Source: Aestuariibacter sp. (GTDB lineage Bacteria; Pseudomonadota; Gammaproteobacteria; Enterobacterales; Alteromonadaceae). From it: 64,000 bases of DNA. Both the position numbers and the translations under genes were made by a program. The DNA lies in NCBI GenBank assembly GCA_017794925.1, contig CP051238.1:1349186-1413185 (forward strand). Reading direction: 5' to 3'. How positions within the stretch are numbered: the stretch's first letter is position 1; each line of letters begins with the position of its first letter. Below, piece after piece: positions 17,401 through 27,348 of the stretch. The notes beneath the pieces are model-generated. The model was not told the origin of the DNA and searched no databases. It saw only the letters and a list, made by a program, of their open reading frames with translations.

Positions 17401-19473
17401 GTACACCCTTCACAGGCACTTACTTGCAGTGCTGCCAACGTTACGATAAAAGCGTGCGCAAACGCCAGTTGCTCTGAATTGGTCAGTGAAGCGGTTAGCG
17501 TAAACTTGCCCTCGGGTAACTGGTCAGCGTCAAATCCGGTTACCTTTACGGGCTCCGTTGCATTGACTCTTGCTGAAACGACGGCAGCACCTTACTCCTT
17601 AACCGTTACTGCCGCTGATACTGCCTCTGCCCCTCTTAATGCAACAGACTGCACCGACAACTGCGTGATCAACTTTGTGAACGCTGGCTTCGAGTTTTTT
17701 GACACGGCAAACCCTTATCAAACTGCGTTGCCAGATATTGTTGCTGAATCAGATTTGGGACGAGTCGGACTCCGGGCGGTGCAAAATAATGCCGGGGTGT
17801 GTCAGGCGTTGCTGACTGGTCAGCAATCCGTGACCCTGGGATATAACTGTAAGTCTGATACAGCCAGTTATTCACCGGATCAGTGTTCAGTCCCGTTTGC
17901 CGGTGTTCCGGTTTCCGGTGATGGAACCGGTGAGAACAGTGCTGCAGTGACGCTAACATTCGACAGTAATGGTGAAACCAGTTTGTCAGGCCGTTCTTAT
18001 GCAGACGCAGGCAGGCTGTCAATTTCTGCGACTGCGACGATAAGTAACACCACCATTTCGTCGGGTACCAATCAGCTCGATAGCATACCGGCGCAAATAC
18101 AGGTCAGTACTGATGCGGCAGCAGTGTCACAAGCCGGTGCAGAGCACACCCTTACCATAACCGCCTTGGGCGCAAATGGCGGTAGTCTGCCAGGCTACAA
18201 TCCGGGGGATTTACAAATGGCGGTTACCCGTCAATTACCTTTATCGGTTTCTGCAAGTGAAGGACAGTACTATGTGAGCGCTAGTCAGTCGGTCAGCAGT
18301 AGTGATACAGGAAGCTGGCGAAGTGTAATACTACCTGCTTTTTCGGGTGGGGTATATGACTACTCGAGCGCTTACATGAGCGAAGTAGGTACTTACCAAC
18401 TGGATGTTCAGGACGCTGGTTACTTAGGCCAGACAATTGCGTCCAGTGGTGTAAGTCTGGGTCGTTACACGCCGGCTTATTTTGATGTGGTGGCTGCAAA
18501 TACGCCCCAGGTTGAGCCGAGTTGCAGTGATGCATTTACCTATGTCGGACAGTCATTCGGTTTTGCGGCCGGCGCAGAACCGTCAGTACAGGTTACGGCA
18601 TACAATGCGAAAGGACAGGTTACTGCAAATTACACCGATGCTTTATGGTTATTATCACCATCATCTGCAACATTGAGCGATGTTTACTTTACCGATAACA
18701 GTAGCTATACCGGCAGTTTAAATACCATTACGGCAGGATCTGCACCAGTTATCACCGAAAATGCGGATTATGACGGAAATGGCGTGATGACTATCTATGA
18801 TTCGAGCCTGTCATATAGCAAGATTGCAACGCCGTCTGTGAGCGCCGGTTACGGTTCACCGTTTAACGCCGATTTGGATATCGTGTTGGGCGCAGCTGTG
18901 TTAACCGACACGGACGGGGTGTGTTATCAGTCGAGTTATCCTAATGGGTGTGAAAGTTTCACGATTGCCTCTGTGCAGGGCAGTGAAATGCGCTACGGCA
19001 GATTGCGTCTGGATAACAGCTACGGCCCTGAATCAGAGACATTGCGCATGCCCGTCATCGCAGAGTACTACAGCAACGGCAACTGGCTTGTAAATACGGA
19101 CGACAGTTGCACATCGGTGGCCTTTACGCAAAGTAGTGGCCAACTTACGCTAGAAAATACCTCAACAGGCGCGGATGAACAGGATATTTCCGGGTTATTG
19201 TCAGGGATTGCCGGTAGCGGCACCTTAGCTAATGGTCAGAGTGACGCTGGCGTGATAGCCGTTGGCCCAGCGTTATCTAACGGTGTGGGCGTTCGTGGCT
19301 CGGTGCGAATACGACTTGACCCTGCTGCGTCAGGTGCCAACTGGGCCAACCATTTAAATATCGATTGGGATGGTGACGGTGATATTGATGCGGATGACAG
19401 TCCTGCAGCCGATGTGTTTTTCGGTATTTATCGCGGTAACGATCGTACTATTCATATGCGTGAAGGGTATTGA
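14425..19473 (+). CDS. mshQ: MSHA-associated giant surface protein MshQ (first copy)
   Basis: A 1682-residue exported protein ending the canonical msh gene order. The TTG start follows a GGGGGCG site; a signal peptide is cleaved around AYSA/TCQS. Residues about 30-265 are rich in short Asn/Ser/Thr/Ile repeats suggesting a beta-helix. Three LamG/concanavalin-like lectin domains follow at about 277-505, 518-742 and 757-976, each beginning with a HW/HY...C or similar motif and ending with DD(I/V/F)R(L)(F/Y). The C-terminal 700 residues match the MshQ-specific region (DUF6701 type) and close with an Asp-rich loop DWDGDGDIDADD, probably calcium-binding. It may act as an adhesin carried or secreted by the pilus. 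A full-length paralogue follows. Confidence 0.88.
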   Translation: MKQWFKQLLTLVAVSAFSFGAYSATCQSVFPDPAASHSASGYIQFQPQAKLIGSDGLLDIVSMTDNSGGVSCDTTACLISGSASGSITLPSYQYSYSATDVRVNDYTSGTLQAGQYRTVTVGNGGSLSTNASAQPFIIKTLNVNFNATLTLTSGIYWIEQLTLGQNARIELATGANVVIYTRAMSTNINNSINANGEASQLLILSEGYVSVGQYSQVKGFIYSASSITYNTDVTHVGAANAHQIILHDRSTITYDETAIASLEVDSLCTQPNAVPTPVAHWTLNACALTGASGEITDGISGNNGRSINSPSIDSNGQYCQAAYFRGEEDYLYLPNSSAYAVAEGSVSFWMNTNNLAYFKTPQEGGMALLSKDESGFGSGGHFSMWVTSSGAIKVNQQSSSTTYQLNTSPVIVEGQWHHVIYTFGALGMQVYVDNTLVGTNTNYTAGWQSNNKPLLVAANANRHNPQDTAYTDLGDFYQGRIDDIRLFRQQLTAQQVALLNVEAEESCITCGSNATLISHWKMDVCSLTGAANEIVDVASGYNGQAISGTSAIPNGRFCQATGFDGGSQHINIAHGSAMQLSSGSLSLWFKITDLDLNRDQYGNSLQGIFSKDSSGLDYGGQFTLFVDQSGKLIFHQETQSQSFDIYTGEVIEERENWYHLVYSWGPGGMNVHLNGVYLGGYFQTGFSWQQNREPIILGASATSSGNNQSNPWELGYFMRGEIDDVRLYSGELTTADVQALYTASDYTCTTCNGAGPRLHYKFEEVTWPAPYTVLDATTNLNNGSPMGNVQPVDPANDISCRALDVPENYNTYQAAVNSNLDLNSVGDRGTVSFWYRSDQPWINGGNRLLFDASSQYFFYMSLTNNGELGFGMEDASGNNLDVLTQQLGYAANEWVHIALTWNMPGEDIDLYVNGSRVFMYGYVNLTNPALGNLTSMKIGDNSSSNFVGYMTANSANGQFDDFRLYDYELSREQIRADMADVEQCFSVHHYEVVHPSQALTCSAANVTIKACANASCSELVSEAVSVNLPSGNWSASNPVTFTGSVALTLAETTAAPYSLTVTAADTASAPLNATDCTDNCVINFVNAGFEFFDTANPYQTALPDIVAESDLGRVGLRAVQNNAGVCQALLTGQQSVTLGYNCKSDTASYSPDQCSVPFAGVPVSGDGTGENSAAVTLTFDSNGETSLSGRSYADAGRLSISATATISNTTISSGTNQLDSIPAQIQVSTDAAAVSQAGAEHTLTITALGANGGSLPGYNPGDLQMAVTRQLPLSVSASEGQYYVSASQSVSSSDTGSWRSVILPAFSGGVYDYSSAYMSEVGTYQLDVQDAGYLGQTIASSGVSLGRYTPAYFDVVAANTPQVEPSCSDAFTYVGQSFGFAAGAEPSVQVTAYNAKGQVTANYTDALWLLSPSSATLSDVYFTDNSSYTGSLNTITAGSAPVITENADYDGNGVMTIYDSSLSYSKIATPSVSAGYGSPFNADLDIVLGAAVLTDTDGVCYQSSYPNGCESFTIASVQGSEMRYGRLRLDNSYGPESETLRMPVIAEYYSNGNWLVNTDDSCTSVAFTQSSGQLTLENTSTGADEQDISGLLSGIAGSGTLANGQSDAGVIAVGPALSNGVGVRGSVRIRLDPAASGANWANHLNIDWDGDGDIDADDSPAADVFFGIYRGNDRTIHMREGY

Positions 19474-19591
19474 TTGAAGCCGGTTTAATTTGATTATGAT
19501 GGTTATCTTATGATTATTTCGATCATGTTTTGATCTAAATGGTCGTTAATTAACCAAAATTTAACAAATGGCGTAATTTATTTTTATGGAA

Positions 19592-19612
19592 TTAAACTAA
19601 AGTTTAGTTTAA
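19592..19612. promoter_or_regulatory. 21-base perfect palindrome before the second mshQ gene
   Basis: TTAAACTAAA (19592-19601) and TTTAGTTTAA (19603-19612) form a perfect 10-base inverted repeat around one central G. It lies in the AT-rich 277-base gap between the two mshQ genes, 139 bases before the second start, and looks like an operator rather than a terminator because no T-run follows. The regulator is unknown. Confidence 0.55.
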
Positions 19613-19750
19613 GTTAGCGACTGTTGTTGATAATTTAATCACGCAGTTAGTGTTTTGTTGTAGTACAGGAAGTCCTGACAACACTAATAAAAATACGGTC
19701 TTTGCCAAATACAACTGCAAGTCAAAAAAATCTTTCTGGAGTGCTGGATT

Positions 19751-22700
19751 TTGCGAGTTGTACCGTCGCTATTTTTTGGGATCGTTGCGTCTGTTTTTTC
19801 TGCTTTCTCATCTGCTGAACTTTGTTCGGCGGTCTTTCCTGACCCTGTCTCATCGAATAATAGCAGTGGATATCTGCAATTTAACTCAAACGCCAGAGTC
19901 ATTGGCAGCGATGGTACGCTCGAAGCGTCCCGAATGGTGGATCATACCAAAGGAACAAGCTGCGATACCGCCGGATGTAACATTTCAGGCAGCCCTTCTG
20001 CTCAGCTTAACCTACCGTCCTTTGAAACCAGTACTGGTTCTCAGGATGTCACGCTGAATAAAGCCACCAACTATAATCTGGTAGCCGGCCAGTATGACGA
20101 TATTCGATTAAACAATCGCAGTACTATAACCACCATCACGCCGGATGGTGTTTATCATATCGATACCCTTGAGCTGAATTCGAATACCTCCATGTATCTG
20201 GATTCAGGGACATACTGGATAAACAGTATTCGTCTGAACAGCAATACCCGGTTGGTACTTAAAACAGGGGCGACGGTTACCCTTTACGTCAATACCCTTA
20301 CCATGAACAGTGGCAGTCAGATAAATCAGGAAAACGATGCTGATGCCAATAACCTGCTGGTGGTGTCGTATGACGACGTAACCTTTAATAGCCGAACCTT
20401 TATTAATGCCTTTGTTTATGCGGTCGATGATGCCCGGTACAACAGTAACTCTACGCACGTGGGTGCTATTAGCGCTGAGTCTGTGAGGATGAATTCAAAT
20501 TCGGTGGTGAGTAGTCCTCTTGCCGGGATGGGGACACTACCAGGCAACGTATGCTCCACACAATTGACCTTACCCGATCCCATCAGTCACTGGTCCTTCG
20601 ACGTCTGCAGTCTGACCGGGGATGAGAATGATGTACCGGATATTGTTAGTGGGAATCACGGCAGTTCAGTCAATTTGCCAGGCATCATGTCGACTGGAAA
20701 ATATTGTCAGGCCGGCCAGTTCCGAGGGCAAGGTGATGTCGTTCATATCCCACACGTCACTGCCTACGCGACTGCTGATTTTTCGGTGTCTATGTGGGTG
20801 AATACAGACGATCTGTCGTTTACCAATAATAGCGTGAGTGGCGGTATGGCGTTGTTGTCCAAAGATCAGGTTGGTTTAAACGGAGGTGAATTTAGTATCT
20901 TCTTAACGTCGTCAGGCAGCGTGAGAGTCATCCAACAAACCCCCTTTAATAGTCTGCAACTTCAATCAGCCCCAGTTATTACGGAAGGGCAGTGGCATCA
21001 TATTGTCTATACGGTGGGCAGTGAAGGAGCCAATATTTATGTAGACAGCATATTAGTTGCTTCTGACAACAACTACACCGACGGCCTGATTAACAACAAC
21101 GCCGATCCAATCATAGGTGCTTATGCAGGTAACATGGGAAGTACAGGCTTTGACCCATCGGCCATTAGTGATTACTTCCAGGGGGAAATCGATGATGTGC
21201 GCTTTTATGATCAACAGCTCAGTGCCGGATTAATTTCGCTGCTCTACTCACAAAGTGGCGCAACCTGCCAAACCTGCCAATCCACAGCATTTAAAATTTC
21301 GCACTGGGACTTTGATGTGTGCAGTCTGAATGGACAATCGGGAACCGTTGTTGATGTCAAAAATGGCATCAATGGCATCACTCAGGGAAGTGTATCCTTA
21401 CAAGAGAACGGACGCTTCTGTCAGGCGGTGGGATTTGATGGGGCCAGCTATGTAGACATTCCTCATCATCATGCTTTTGCGTTGGCAGAGGGAACATTAT
21501 CGCTGTGGTTAAATGCTGAGAGTCATTCTGGCGATCCATCTGCGCGCCAGGCTATCTTGTCGAAAGACGGGGCACAGGGAAGTAGTGATGGACAATTGTC
21601 TGTATTTACTGATGGTCAGGGATATTTGGTCTTTAATTTAACGCATAGTAGGCAAACAACGAGTTTATATACAAGCCAGACAATTACTGCAGGTCAATGG
21701 CATCATCTTGTATTTCAGTGGTCTGGTTCAGGCGTACAGGTGTACCTGGATGGTGTCTATCAGGGTGGGAGTAACGCAGCTTATTCTTGGGAGACGAATA
21801 GTCAGCCCGTGCTTTTAGGTGTGTCGGGTGAAAACTTACCGGGTACTACCACTGTCACAGCACTATTATCGGATTTCTTTACCGGTAAACTTGACGATGT
21901 GCAGCTTTATAACGGTTTACTGTCTGGTGCGGAGATACAAAGTTTATATAACGCTGCAGACTACGGCTGCGTAAGTTGTAGTGGCATAGACCCGCTTGCA
22001 CACTATCAGTTTGAAGAAACCGACTGGCAGGGAGCCGGCGCAGTAGTTGATAGTTCTGACTATGCAAATCATGCGACGGCGCTCAATAATGTGTTTCCCG
22101 ACTTACCCGATAATGCCATTTCCTGCCGGGCATTACATGTGCCTGCTAATACCAATACCAGTGTCGAGGGCATTGATACCCGGATTGACGTTAATAATAT
22201 AGGCAGTAAGGGTACGGTGTCTTTTTGGTATAAATCCAATGAAGACTGGCAAAGTGGCAATGCCAGAATGTTGTTTGATGCATCAAGTGACAGCTTTTTT
22301 GCTTATATCGATGCCTCCGGACGAATTAATATTGCCATGGAAGACGCATCGGGTGCCCGGTTTGAACCGACTAGCGATGCCATGAGTTTTGCCGCGGATG
22401 ATTGGGTGCACGTTGCTATTAGCTGGAATCTGCCTGCGCAGGAAGTGAGTTTGTTTGTAAACGGCCAACCCCGGGCATTGCATGGTAACTATCAGTTTTT
22501 CAGTACCACACTTGATGACGTATCTTCTCTTATAATAGGTGACTGGGCCGGTCAGTCCGCTGTGAGTTACGGCACCGTCAACTCTGCAAATGGTGCTTTC
22601 GACGATGTCAGAATTTACGATTATGTGTTGAGTCAGGACGAAGTCACTGGTGATATGCAAACAGTGACAGCCTGCAGTAGCTTGCATCATTTTGAGATCA

Positions 22701-24775
22701 TACATCCTCAGCAGGCACTTACCTGTGAAGGAGCCGACGTAACAATTAAAGCCTGTGGCAATGCAAACTGTGATGAGTTGTTTGGTGACCCGATTAATGT
22801 TCAGGTTGCGCTTGGCAACGGCGAAGACAGTAAAACCGTTACGTTCACCGGGCAGACTTCCGTGCATTTAGCAGCCAGTTCTGAAGGCAGTACCTCTGTT
22901 TCCGTGGCTTCTCTGCAGTCAAATACTCAGCCTGCCAGCAGTGAACAGTGTACAACTGACTGTGGGATATCGTTCGTTAATGCGGGTTTTCAATTCTTCG
23001 ATAACACGGCACCCTACACAACACAATTACCGGATGTTATTGCCGGTAACAGTTTGTCCTCAGTCGGATTGCGAGCAGTACAAAATAATGCAGGGCGTTG
23101 CGAGAGCCTGCTTGCCGGGCAGCAAACCGTCACCCTGGGGCTGGATTGTGTTTCCCCAACGAACGCCAGTTATTCACCGGATGTCTGTCGGGTGCCATTG
23201 ACGGGGATTCCTATACAAGGGGACGGCAGCGGTGAAAGTAGCGCTGCCGTGTCACTCACGTTTGACCAGAATGGCGAAGCCACACTGAGTCATTTTAGTT
23301 ACGCCGATGCCGGGCAAATTCAATTAAGTGCCAGCGCTATCATCAATGGTAAGCTCATTACATCGGGCGGGGCTTCGTTGAAGAGTATTCCTGCGTCCTT
23401 AGTGATCACGACCAGTGCACAGTCTCCCCATGTCGCGGGCAATGTATTCAGTTACTCAGTTAAAGCACTGGATGCAAATGGCAATGTCTTACCGGGTTAT
23501 CAGCCTGGCCAGTTGCAGGGACGTTTGACCCGATTAGCGCCGCTCAATGCCATTGCTGCTGACTCGCAGATGGTAGTTGATACCAATGTCGCTATTACCA
23601 GCAGTGCGTCTGTAAACTGGACGACCATGTCTGGGGCGTCGTTTGCTGGTGGCGTATATCAGTCGAACCAAACCTACCTGGAAGAAGTCGGTAGCTATGA
23701 AACAGCGGTTCAGGATAGTGCTTATCTTGGGCATGTCATCTCTTCCAATAATCAGTCGTTAGGCCGGTTTATTCCCGCTTATTTTGACGTTCAACACACA
23801 GGAGACGTCCAACTGGCGCCGACCTGCGGAGGTCAGTTTACCTACATTGGGCAAAGCTTTGATTTTGAGTCAGGTTCAGAGCCCTTACTGACAGTAACGG
23901 CTTATAACAGCAGGGGGCAACTCACTAAAAATTATTCGGATTCAACCTGGCGACTAACGCCAACCACTGCGTCGCTATCCGATGTTACCTATAGTGATGA
24001 AACTGCCTACACAGGGGCACTAGCCCTTGACCAAGCCGGTAATCCGCCCTTGCTTACTGACCACAATAACTTTGATGGAGAGGGTGAGATATGGTTTACA
24101 GGCGCGAAGTTGCACTACGACAAATTAATAACACCCACAGCATCGACGGGTGGCGGTTCGCCTTTCAATGCCAGCATTGCGGTTAACTTTGCCGCAACCC
24201 TGTTAACTGATTCAGACGGCGTTTGTTATCAGAGCAATTACCCACAAGGCTGCCAGAGCTACAGCATTCCATCTGTCAGTGGTGCGCAAATGCGCTATGG
24301 ACGGCTGCGTCTGGAAAACACATTCGGGCCAGAAACAGAGACCCTTCGTGTGCCTGTGTTGGCAGAGTATTACGATAGCGGCAGCTGGTTAGTCAACACT
24401 GACGACAGCTGTACGTCGGTAGCCTTAAGTCAAAGTGGGGGGCACATTCAACTGGAAGACAATTCTGTCGGGCAGGATGAACAGGACCTGACCAGTATTT
24501 TAACCGGTATTGTCAGTACCGGAAATCTGATCAACGGCAAGAGCAACAACAGCGGTATTGCTATCGGCCCCGCAGTATCAAACGGCATACCCCTGCGTGG
24601 GGCTGTTCGGTTATCCTTAAATCCGGAAGCAGCGGGCGCGCAATGGGCTTCGTATCTGAACGTGGACTGGGATAATGACGGTGATATTGACGGAGATGAC
24701 AATCCGCCCGCAAATGTATTCTTTGGACTCTACAGAGGTAACGACCGCACCATCCACATGCGCGAAGGCTTTTAA
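19751..24775 (+). CDS. MshQ paralogue, giant LamG-containing surface protein (second copy)
   Basis: A 1674-residue protein collinear with the MshQ just upstream: signal peptide (FGIVASVFSAFSSA), Asn/Ser/Thr-rich N-terminal region, three LamG-type domains at about 277-500, 516-735 and 748-965, and the DUF6701-type C-terminal region ending DWDNDGDIDGDDNPPANVFF and YRGNDRTIHMREGF. Many blocks are identical or nearly so to the first copy (LTDSDGVCYQSNYPQGC against LTDTDGVCYQSSYPNGC), the C-terminal half being closest. The TTG start has a GGAG site at 19738-19741. The frame is intact, so this is a functional duplicate, not a relic. It has its own AT-rich upstream region. Confidence 0.85.
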   Translation: MRVVPSLFFGIVASVFSAFSSAELCSAVFPDPVSSNNSSGYLQFNSNARVIGSDGTLEASRMVDHTKGTSCDTAGCNISGSPSAQLNLPSFETSTGSQDVTLNKATNYNLVAGQYDDIRLNNRSTITTITPDGVYHIDTLELNSNTSMYLDSGTYWINSIRLNSNTRLVLKTGATVTLYVNTLTMNSGSQINQENDADANNLLVVSYDDVTFNSRTFINAFVYAVDDARYNSNSTHVGAISAESVRMNSNSVVSSPLAGMGTLPGNVCSTQLTLPDPISHWSFDVCSLTGDENDVPDIVSGNHGSSVNLPGIMSTGKYCQAGQFRGQGDVVHIPHVTAYATADFSVSMWVNTDDLSFTNNSVSGGMALLSKDQVGLNGGEFSIFLTSSGSVRVIQQTPFNSLQLQSAPVITEGQWHHIVYTVGSEGANIYVDSILVASDNNYTDGLINNNADPIIGAYAGNMGSTGFDPSAISDYFQGEIDDVRFYDQQLSAGLISLLYSQSGATCQTCQSTAFKISHWDFDVCSLNGQSGTVVDVKNGINGITQGSVSLQENGRFCQAVGFDGASYVDIPHHHAFALAEGTLSLWLNAESHSGDPSARQAILSKDGAQGSSDGQLSVFTDGQGYLVFNLTHSRQTTSLYTSQTITAGQWHHLVFQWSGSGVQVYLDGVYQGGSNAAYSWETNSQPVLLGVSGENLPGTTTVTALLSDFFTGKLDDVQLYNGLLSGAEIQSLYNAADYGCVSCSGIDPLAHYQFEETDWQGAGAVVDSSDYANHATALNNVFPDLPDNAISCRALHVPANTNTSVEGIDTRIDVNNIGSKGTVSFWYKSNEDWQSGNARMLFDASSDSFFAYIDASGRINIAMEDASGARFEPTSDAMSFAADDWVHVAISWNLPAQEVSLFVNGQPRALHGNYQFFSTTLDDVSSLIIGDWAGQSAVSYGTVNSANGAFDDVRIYDYVLSQDEVTGDMQTVTACSSLHHFEIIHPQQALTCEGADVTIKACGNANCDELFGDPINVQVALGNGEDSKTVTFTGQTSVHLAASSEGSTSVSVASLQSNTQPASSEQCTTDCGISFVNAGFQFFDNTAPYTTQLPDVIAGNSLSSVGLRAVQNNAGRCESLLAGQQTVTLGLDCVSPTNASYSPDVCRVPLTGIPIQGDGSGESSAAVSLTFDQNGEATLSHFSYADAGQIQLSASAIINGKLITSGGASLKSIPASLVITTSAQSPHVAGNVFSYSVKALDANGNVLPGYQPGQLQGRLTRLAPLNAIAADSQMVVDTNVAITSSASVNWTTMSGASFAGGVYQSNQTYLEEVGSYETAVQDSAYLGHVISSNNQSLGRFIPAYFDVQHTGDVQLAPTCGGQFTYIGQSFDFESGSEPLLTVTAYNSRGQLTKNYSDSTWRLTPTTASLSDVTYSDETAYTGALALDQAGNPPLLTDHNNFDGEGEIWFTGAKLHYDKLITPTASTGGGSPFNASIAVNFAATLLTDSDGVCYQSNYPQGCQSYSIPSVSGAQMRYGRLRLENTFGPETETLRVPVLAEYYDSGSWLVNTDDSCTSVALSQSGGHIQLEDNSVGQDEQDLTSILTGIVSTGNLINGKSNNSGIAIGPAVSNGIPLRGAVRLSLNPEAAGAQWASYLNVDWDNDGDIDGDDNPPANVFFGLYRGNDRTIHMREGF

Positions 24776-24795
24776 CTGAGATATTTTTTCTTTAT

Positions 24796-25971
<1,176 letters not shown>

Positions 25972-25977
25972 ACGAAC

Positions 25978-26001
25978 AAGGCAACCTCCACAGGTTGCCT
26001 T
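25978..26001 (+). terminator. Hairpin between mreB and mreC (attenuator-like)
   Basis: AAGGCAACCT (25978-25987) and AGGTTGCCTT (25992-26001) form a perfect 10-base stem with a 4-base loop, followed by GCTGTTTTA. It resembles a Rho-independent terminator with a broken T-run. It begins 7 bases after the mreB stop and ends 9 bases before the mreC ATG, so it could lower mreCD expression relative to mreB or mask the mreC ribosome site. Confidence 0.65.
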
Positions 26002-26009
26002 GCTGTTTT

Positions 26010-26876
26010 ATGGATACTATTTTTACCCGCGGTCCCTCACTGAATAACCGGCTGGCATTGGCGTTAACCATGTCGGTGGTTTTGATGTTTCTGGATTTCA
26101 AACTCGACGCTTTTTCTTCCTCGCGTGTGTTCCTCAATTCTCTGATGAGTCCCATCCAGTATATGGCGAATTTGCCAGGACAATTTTTAGATGTGAGTGC
26201 CCAACGATTTACGTCACGCCAGGCACTGATTGCCGAAAACGAACAACTCACCAACAAGTTATTGCTGATGAGCGAAAAGCTCCAGCGCTTTGAAGTGCTT
26301 GAGCGCGAAAACGCTCAGTTACGCAGATTGCTGGAAGCGCCGGTCAGACAGGATATGCGTAAGATGGTCGCGGAATTAATGGCGGTAGACAATACGCCGT
26401 ACAGCCAGCAAATTGTGATCAATAAAGGCGCCATTGATGGCGTCTTTCTTGGGCAGGCCATACTGGATGAACGCGGTATTGTTGGGCAGGTCATGGAAGT
26501 GGGTACAACAAACAGCCGGGTTTTGCTTATCAGCGACGTCACCCATTCCATTCCCGTGCGCTCAGTGCGCAATAACGCACGTTTTATCGCCAGCGGTGGC
26601 GGTGTGATTGATGAATTGTTTCTTGAGCATGTTGCACACAGTACGGATGTGGAAGTGGGCGATGTGCTGGTGTCGTCCGGATTGGGCGATGTGTTTCCGG
26701 AGGGCTATCCGGTTGCCGAAGTCACCGAAGTTGTTCGCGATGAATCCCGTCCTTTTGCACAAGTTACCGTACTCCCGCTGGCGCGTCTGAATCGATTGAA
26801 GTATTTATTACTTCTCTGGCCGGATGGCACTGAAGGCCCTGCTGAAACCGATGAGGCTGAGATGACCAATGATTAA
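26010..26876 (+). CDS. mreC: Cell-shape protein MreC
   Basis: A bitopic inner-membrane elongasome protein with most of its mass in the periplasm. Starting at the ATG at 26010 (MDTIFTRGPSLNNRLALAL) it has 288 residues, a transmembrane helix at about 16-34, a coiled coil at about 65-105 and the two beta-barrel domains of the family, with VLISDVTHSIPVRSVRNNAR visible. Only an AGG within the preceding hairpin resembles a ribosome site. It ends overlapping mreD. Confidence 0.94.
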   Translation: MDTIFTRGPSLNNRLALALTMSVVLMFLDFKLDAFSSSRVFLNSLMSPIQYMANLPGQFLDVSAQRFTSRQALIAENEQLTNKLLLMSEKLQRFEVLERENAQLRRLLEAPVRQDMRKMVAELMAVDNTPYSQQIVINKGAIDGVFLGQAILDERGIVGQVMEVGTTNSRVLLISDVTHSIPVRSVRNNARFIASGGGVIDELFLEHVAHSTDVEVGDVLVSSGLGDVFPEGYPVAEVTEVVRDESRPFAQVTVLPLARLNRLKYLLLLWPDGTEGPAETDEAEMTND

Positions 26877-27348
26877 GGTTCGTCACTACACCATTGCTAT
26901 CAGCATCATTATTGCTATGGTGTGCCAGATAATTCCCGTCCCCATTCAGGTAGATATGTACCGGCCAGACTGGGTGTTGATTGTGTTGGCCTATTGGGTC
27001 ATGGCGCTTCCTCATCGCGCGAACGTAGGGGTGGCGTTTCTCAGTGGCCTTGCTATGGACATTCTGTTAGGCACTGCGCTGGGCGTGCATAGTTTCGCCC
27101 TGAGCGTGTCTATTTACGTACTGGCTGCAAATTATCAGCGTCTGCGTAATTACTCTGTGTGGCAGCAAGCCGTTATTATTGGCGTGGTAAGCGGACTTTA
27201 CCATTCACTGCTATTCTGGTTATTACGGTTACTCACCGATGTCACTTTCCGTTTTGAGGAGCTGTGGCCGGTCTTTACCTCTATGGCTTTATGGCCGTGG
27301 ATGTTCTGGCTGCTGCGTAAAATAAGACGTCAGTTAAGGATTGCCTGA
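26869..27348 (+). CDS. mreD: Cell-shape membrane protein MreD
   Basis: A 159-residue, highly hydrophobic protein with five or so transmembrane helices, the partner of MreC. The segment DWVLIVLAYWVMALPHRANV is characteristic of MreD. The start overlaps the mreC stop and the TGA overlaps the maf ATG, indicating a tight operon. Confidence 0.93.
   Translation: MIKVRHYTIAISIIIAMVCQIIPVPIQVDMYRPDWVLIVLAYWVMALPHRANVGVAFLSGLAMDILLGTALGVHSFALSVSIYVLAANYQRLRNYSVWQQAVIIGVVSGLYHSLLFWLLRLLTDVTFRFEELWPVFTSMALWPWMFWLLRKIRRQLRIA

Noticed and set aside
19751..24775. Second mshQ as a pseudogene
   Set aside because: The frame is open for 1674 codons with a signal peptide and all domains retained, so decay is not indicated.
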